From: an uncultured Flavobacteriaceae bacterium
GTDB taxonomy: Bacteria > Bacteroidota > Bacteroidia > Flavobacteriales > Flavobacteriaceae
Length of the DNA stretch: 64,000 nucleotides
Reading direction: 5' to 3'
NCBI GenBank assembly: GCA_938084555.1
Contig: CALKFR010000008.1
Span: 1 to 64,000 of the forward strand
The translations under genes were made by a program, and so were the position numbers. This document shows, one piece after another, positions 61,964 through 64,000 of this stretch. Numbering within the stretch: position 1 is the stretch's first letter; the number at the start of each line of letters is the position of its first letter. Below the pieces are notes generated by a model that had not been told where the DNA came from, made no database searches, and worked only from the letters and a program-made list of their open reading frames with translations.

Positions 61964-62000
61964 GTTCTATATTTTATATTTTTCCCTAAAAATTTGCTGG

Positions 62001-62008
62001 CAAATATA
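62001..62008 (-). promoter_or_regulatory. -7 box of HU gene
   Basis: Minus-strand TATATTTG, exact TAnnTTTG match, 37 nt before the HU ATG. No -33 TTG at the usual spacing. Confidence 0.5.
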
Positions 62009-62091
62009 TGATAATTAATCTATTCCATAAAAAGAAACATATAAAAATATATCAATTTTAAGACGTAATATTGTAAGCATAATTATTTTTA

Positions 62092-63147
62092 ATGAATTTT
62101 TCTAATACATTAATTTACTGGTATTTACAAACCAATAGAGATTTGCCATGGCGCAAAACTAGAGACCCTTATCTGGTTTGGCTATCTGAAATTATCCTTC
62201 AGCAAACAAGAGTCTCTCAAGGAATGAGTTATTACCTGGCTTTTTCTTCTGTTTTTCCAACAGTTGAAGATCTTGCAAATGCAGAGGAAAGTAAAGTTTT
62301 AAAAATGTGGCAAGGATTAGGATATTATTCTAGAGCTAGAAACCTACATTTTACGGCTAAATATATATCTAAAGAGTTGTGTGGAAAATTTCCATCAAGT
62401 TATAAAGAACTTATAAAATTAAAAGGGATTGGAGATTATACAGCCTCAGCTATATCTTCAATTTGTTTTGATGAACCTGCAGCAGTAGTTGACGGCAATG
62501 TTTATAGAGTATTAGCAAGATTTTTTAAAATTGATACGCCTATAAATAGTACAAAAGGGATTAAAGAGTTTAAAAGTTTAGCACAATCGTTACTTGACAA
62601 TAATAAACCAGGGATATATAATCAAGCAATTATGGATTTTGGTGCGCTTCAATGTAAACCTAAAAGCCCAAATTGCTTTCAATGCCCAATGAGTTCAAAT
62701 TGTATAGCTTTTGAAAAAAAACTTGTTAAAGAGTTGCCTGTCAAAGAAAAGAAACTGAAAGTTAAAAAGAAGTATTTTAATTTTTTTGTGTTTGTAACCA
62801 AGGATCGTAAAACAATTTTTGAGAAACGAAGTGGCAATGGTATTTGGCAAGGTTTATATCAATTTCCATTAATAGAAACCGTTAAGGAAACACATTTAGG
62901 AGATTTAGTTAATTCATCAGATTTTCAAGCACTTGTTCCCACGAATGCAACAATTCAATTATTTAATGAACATTCAATTATACACAAGCTATCTCATCAA
63001 CATTTATTTACAAAATTTTGGATTATAAAAACCGATCATTACAATAGAGCAACAATCAATTGGGATTCATTGGAGCTATTTCCTACATCAGTCTTAATAG
63101 CCAACTTTATGAGAGAATTCAACTCAAAATTCAATCAAATTTTTTAG
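62092..63147 (+). CDS. mutY: A/G-specific adenine glycosylase
   Basis: A 351-residue DNA repair glycosylase that removes adenine opposite 8-oxoguanine. It has the helix-hairpin-helix (LIKLKGIGDYTASAISSI) with the catalytic Asp region AAVVDGNVYRVLARFF, the early motif SEIILQQTRVSQG, the 4Fe-4S cluster CKPKSPNCFQCPMSSNC (C-x6-C-x2-C-x5-C) and a C-terminal NUDIX-like domain (about 225-345). All hallmarks and normal length are present. It is followed by ssb with its own promoter. Confidence 0.96.
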   Translation: MNFSNTLIYWYLQTNRDLPWRKTRDPYLVWLSEIILQQTRVSQGMSYYLAFSSVFPTVEDLANAEESKVLKMWQGLGYYSRARNLHFTAKYISKELCGKFPSSYKELIKLKGIGDYTASAISSICFDEPAAVVDGNVYRVLARFFKIDTPINSTKGIKEFKSLAQSLLDNNKPGIYNQAIMDFGALQCKPKSPNCFQCPMSSNCIAFEKKLVKELPVKEKKLKVKKKYFNFFVFVTKDRKTIFEKRSGNGIWQGLYQFPLIETVKETHLGDLVNSSDFQALVPTNATIQLFNEHSIIHKLSHQHLFTKFWIIKTDHYNRATINWDSLELFPTSVLIANFMREFNSKFNQIF

Positions 63148-63155
63148 TACATTTG
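63148..63155 (+). promoter_or_regulatory. -7 box of ssb
   Basis: TACATTTG, exact TAnnTTTG match, 22 nt before the ssb ATG. It partly follows the mutY stop codon, so ssb can be expressed separately. Confidence 0.5.
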
Positions 63156-63177
63156 ATATAATAATCTAAATTAAGTA

Positions 63178-63609
63178 ATGTCTGGAACAATAAATAAAGT
63201 AATATTAATAGGTCATTTAGGAGATGAGGTAAAAATGAATTATTTTGAGGGAGGCAACTCTTTAGGGCGTTTCCCAATAGCAACCAATGAAAGTTATACA
63301 AATAAGCAAACAGGACAAAAAGTTACCAATACTGAATGGCATTCTATAGTGGTTAGAAATAAACTTGCTGAAATATGTGAAAAATATTTATCTAAAGGGG
63401 ATAAGGTTTATTGTGAGGGACGCATCAAAACTCGTCAGTGGTTACAAGATGGTCAAAAACGTTACACCACAGAAATTCATGTAGCTAATATGACTTTTTT
63501 ATCTACTAAAAAAGCAATTGAAGGATCTACTTTAACTAGTTCAGACAAATCTTCAATAATAACTTCCCCAGAGAAAAATGAAACTATTGAAGACGATTTA
63601 CCATTTTAA
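63178..63609 (+). CDS. ssb: single-stranded DNA-binding protein
   Basis: A 143-residue OB-fold SSB: MSGTINKVILIGHLGDEVKMNYFEGG, NTEWHSIVVRNKLAEICEKYLSKGDKVYCEG and RIKTRQWLQDGQKRYTTEIHV. The C-terminus ends in the acidic tail DDLPF that recruits repair and replication partners. Length is normal. It sits between mutY and gldE, an order often seen in flavobacteria. Confidence 0.96.
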   Translation: MSGTINKVILIGHLGDEVKMNYFEGGNSLGRFPIATNESYTNKQTGQKVTNTEWHSIVVRNKLAEICEKYLSKGDKVYCEGRIKTRQWLQDGQKRYTTEIHVANMTFLSTKKAIEGSTLTSSDKSSIITSPEKNETIEDDLPF

Positions 63610-63630
63610 AAAACCATAAAATTTTACTAT

Positions 63631-64000
63631 TTGGATTCAGACCCTGAAATTTTATTACAACTTATGGCTCAGTTAGATCTCCTGTCTTTAACTGCAATTA
63701 TTTTTTTTATTGTATTACTTTTTTGTTCTGCTTTAATATCTGGAACCGAGGTTGCTTTTTTCTCTTTGTCGAAAACAGATATTATAAAAATTTCTGACGA
63801 AAGTAAAGAACAAAACCCAGTTGTATCACTTTTACAAAACCCAAGTAAATTACTTGCTACTATATTAATTACTAATAATTTTATAAATATTCTCATAGTA
63901 TTAATTTTTGCATCTCTTGGAGAAGTTTTTTTTAAAGAGCAAAATTTATCACTCACAATAATAGGCTTCACACTCCCGTCAAGTGTAGTTAAATTTTCAA
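63631..64000 (+). CDS. gldE: gliding motility-associated protein GldE, 5' part (CNNM/CBS hemolysin-like)
   Basis: The frame runs off the window, so only the first 123 codons are seen. Hydrophobic segments (LTAIIFFIVLLFCSALISG and LLATILITNNFINILIVLIFA) with the motif ISGTEVAFFSLSKTDI are those of the DUF21/CNNM transporter domain. The position after ssb and the flavobacterial setting indicate GldE, a paralogue of hemolysin-like proteins linked to gliding. I start at TTG 63631 because it adds LDSDPEILLQLM before the first ATG (63664), a stretch similar in style to known GldE N-termini. ATG 63664 remains possible. Confidence 0.8.
   Translation, partial: MDSDPEILLQLMAQLDLLSLTAIIFFIVLLFCSALISGTEVAFFSLSKTDIIKISDESKEQNPVVSLLQNPSKLLATILITNNFINILIVLIFASLGEVFFKEQNLSLTIIGFTLPSSVVKFS

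Overview
The window is AT-rich, densely coded DNA from a member of the Bacteroidota, almost certainly a marine-type Flavobacteriaceae. The evidence is the SusC/SusD pair, lipoproteins with short serine-rich lipoboxes, gliding-type and TonB-dependent proteins, the flavobacterial gene order ileS - dksA-like - lspA, eukaryote-like IleRS, and recurrent TAnnTTTG promoter boxes. The style resembles Polaribacter and related genera, but the genus cannot be fixed from sequence reading alone. No rRNA, tRNA, insertion sequence, prophage or CRISPR array was seen.

Positions 1-21429 form a polysaccharide utilisation locus for a beta-1,3/1,6-glucan of laminarin type, all on the minus strand. Reading in transcription order (right to left), it holds a membrane-spanning propeller/Y_Y_Y/LuxR-HTH regulator, SusC, SusD, a PKD/CBM surface glycan-binding lipoprotein, a PKD-GH16 laminarinase, a strong terminator, then a clan GH-A glycosidase, a large GH149-like beta-1,3-glucan phosphorylase without signal peptide, GH17, GH30 and a GPH-type sugar symporter. 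A coherent model is surface cleavage by GH16, import by SusCD, debranching and trimming by the lipid-anchored GH30/GH17/clan-A enzymes, uptake of short oligomers by the symporter and cytoplasmic phosphorolysis to glucose-1-phosphate. The left edge probably cuts into one more gene of the locus.

Positions 21698-25929 encode a periplasm-directed molybdenum hydroxylase (2Fe-2S subunit and Tat/lipobox large subunit) facing its two likely cofactor-maturation genes (MobA-like transferase and XdhC).

Positions 26025-50651 are mostly housekeeping: an HDAC-family protein with MetG, LD-carboxypeptidase with an alanine/Na+ symporter, CrtA-like, YraN, a TlpA-like lipoprotein, SDR, a TonB receptor, RseP, SCO, the feoA-feoB-Cys-rich iron operon, DUF2911, LeuS, an orphan histidine kinase with an enoyl-CoA hydratase, and an AraC regulator followed by a 57-residue protein.

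Positions 50670-64000 carry HD hydrolase, bacilliredoxin, TerB-DnaJ, IleS-DksA-LspA, UvrC, RNase G, a 29-residue mS38/bS22-like ribosomal protein, HU, MutY, SSB and the start of gldE. Several convergent pairs overlap at their stop codons, showing a compact genome. Hairpin terminators and TAnnTTTG promoters are listed where they could be read directly.
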